In this document: positions 63,367 through 64,000 of the stretch, piece after piece
Layout of the letters: each line of letters starts with the position of its first letter
How positions within the stretch are numbered: position 1 is the stretch's first letter
DNA from: Streptomyces nymphaeiformis
Lineage (GTDB): Bacteria; Actinomycetota; Actinomycetes; Streptomycetales; Streptomycetaceae
Assembly (NCBI RefSeq): GCF_014203895.1
Contig: NZ_JACHJY010000010.1
Span: 186,001 to 250,000 of the forward strand
DNA: 64,000 bases
Reading direction: 5' to 3'
Translations under genes and position numbers: made by a program
Notes under the pieces: model-generated
What the model saw: the letters and a program-made list of their open reading frames with translations, nothing else
What the model was told of the DNA's origin: nothing
The model's database searches: none

Positions 63367-64000
63367 TGCGGGTCCCGCTTTCTTGGCTGCGGGAGTACGT
63401 CGACCTGCCGGCGACGGCGACCGGCCGCGACGTCCAGGCCAAGCTCATTTCGGCAGGCCTCGAGGTCGAGACCGTCGAGCAGCTCGGCGCCGGCCTGACC
63501 GGCCCGCTGGTGGTCGGCAAGGTCCTCACCATCGAGGAGCTGACGGAGTTCAAGAAGCCCATCCGCTTCTGCACCGTCGACGTCGGCCAGGCCAACGGCA
63601 CCGGCGAGCCCCAGGAGATCATCTGCGGCGCCCGGAACTTCGCCGAGGGCGACAAGGTCGTCGTGGCGCTGCCCGGCGCCGTGCTCCCCGGTGACTTCCG
63701 GATCGCCGAGCGCAAGACGTACGGCCGCGTCTCCCGGGGCATGATCTGCTCCGGCGACGAGCTCGGCATGGGCGACGACGGCACGCACGGCATCATCGTG
63801 CTGCCGCCGGAGCACGAGGTCGGCACGGACGCCACGGTCCTCCTGGAGCTGTTCGACGAGGTCCTCGACATCGCCGTCACCCCGGACCGCGGCTACTGCC
63901 TCTCGATGCGCGGTGTCGCCCGCGAGACGGCCACCGCCTACGGCCTGCCGCTGCGCGACCCGGCGCTCCTCGACGTGCCCGCGCCGAACTCGTACGGCTA
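63366..64000 (+). CDS. pheT: Phenylalanyl-tRNA synthetase beta subunit (3' truncated)
   Basis: The first 211 residues of the beta chain, cut by the window edge. It starts at the ATG overlapping the pheS stop (TGATG). The N-terminal tRNA-binding (EMAP-like) domain (PLSWLREYVDLPATATGRDVQAKLISAGLEVETVEQLGAGLTGPLVVGKV...CGARNFAEGDKVVVALPGAVLPGDFRIAERKTYGRVSRGMICSGDELG) and the beginning of the B1 region (AVTPDRGYCLSMRGVARETATAYG) are recognised. Confidence 0.96.
   Translation, partial: MRVPLSWLREYVDLPATATGRDVQAKLISAGLEVETVEQLGAGLTGPLVVGKVLTIEELTEFKKPIRFCTVDVGQANGTGEPQEIICGARNFAEGDKVVVALPGAVLPGDFRIAERKTYGRVSRGMICSGDELGMGDDGTHGIIVLPPEHEVGTDATVLLELFDEVLDIAVTPDRGYCLSMRGVARETATAYGLPLRDPALLDVPAPNSYG

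Overview
The window is about 64 kb of very GC-rich DNA with strong third-position GC bias, frequent GTG and TTG starts, and a complete Pup-proteasome locus. Gene content and order fit a Streptomyces (or very close actinomycete) chromosomal core, with no IS elements, prophage, CRISPR array or tRNA gene seen.

Layout. 1-2.7 kb: two tandem family-5 oligopeptide-type binding proteins, the first cut by the window edge. 2.8-7.8 kb: an orphan LuxR-type response regulator, a RecB/Cas4-like Fe-S nuclease, an M50 intramembrane protease, TrmI methyltransferase, a small secreted protein and a 3Fe-4S-type ferredoxin. 8.0-21.3 kb: the Pup-proteasome system (arc, dop, pup, prcB, prcA, a divergent LacI/MFS pair, pafA), two FKBP isomerases, and the WYL regulators pafB and pafC. 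21.4-26.4 kb: a zinc-ribbon protein, a one-TM protein, tatA, tatC and a Ski2-like helicase. 26.5-33 kb: P450, methyltransferase, an ADP-ribosylglycohydrolase whose 5' end is exactly duplicated in tandem, a MerR-controlled membrane pair including an ABA4-like protein, and an iron-boxed siderophore-interacting protein. 33-45 kb: 5'-3' exonuclease, glycine-betaine-type ABC transporter with a permease/binding-protein fusion, XRE/cupin regulator, a BtuF-like protein with a collagen-like insertion, TDT transporter, LysR, amidohydrolase, an 18-bp repeat array, TetR and an NCS1 permease. 45.3-53.3 kb: a probable ethanolamine or polyamine gamma-glutamylation catabolic cluster. 53.3-58 kb: a PLP enzyme, a mycosin-like protease pair, SseB and DUF1844 proteins. 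58-64 kb: a structured leader followed by infC (apparent AUC start), rpmI, rplT, an SpoU methyltransferase, a soluble PAS histidine kinase, pheS and the start of pheT.

How genes work together. Pup (ending Gly-Gly-Glu) would be ligated to lysines by PafA, removed by Dop, and recognised by the Arc ring, which feeds substrates to the PrcBA core; perfect hairpins separate arc, dop, pup and prcB, so expression is probably tuned per gene. In the 45-53 kb cluster an APC permease, a glutamine-synthetase-like ligase, an aldehyde dehydrogenase, an SDR dehydrogenase, a class-I-GATase hydrolase and a FadR-type regulator form a coherent pathway, with an exported phosphocholine-phosphatase-like HAD enzyme that might supply the amino-alcohol.

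The most distinctive observations are the infC leader with a U-tracted attenuator and AUC start, the 173-bp exact tandem duplication, the in-frame collagen-like insertion in a periplasmic-binding-protein-like fold, the ethanolamine cluster, and eight genes with a -10-like hexamer exactly six bases before the start codon, suggesting leaderless mRNAs. Functions are inferred from motifs and context; no database search was run.
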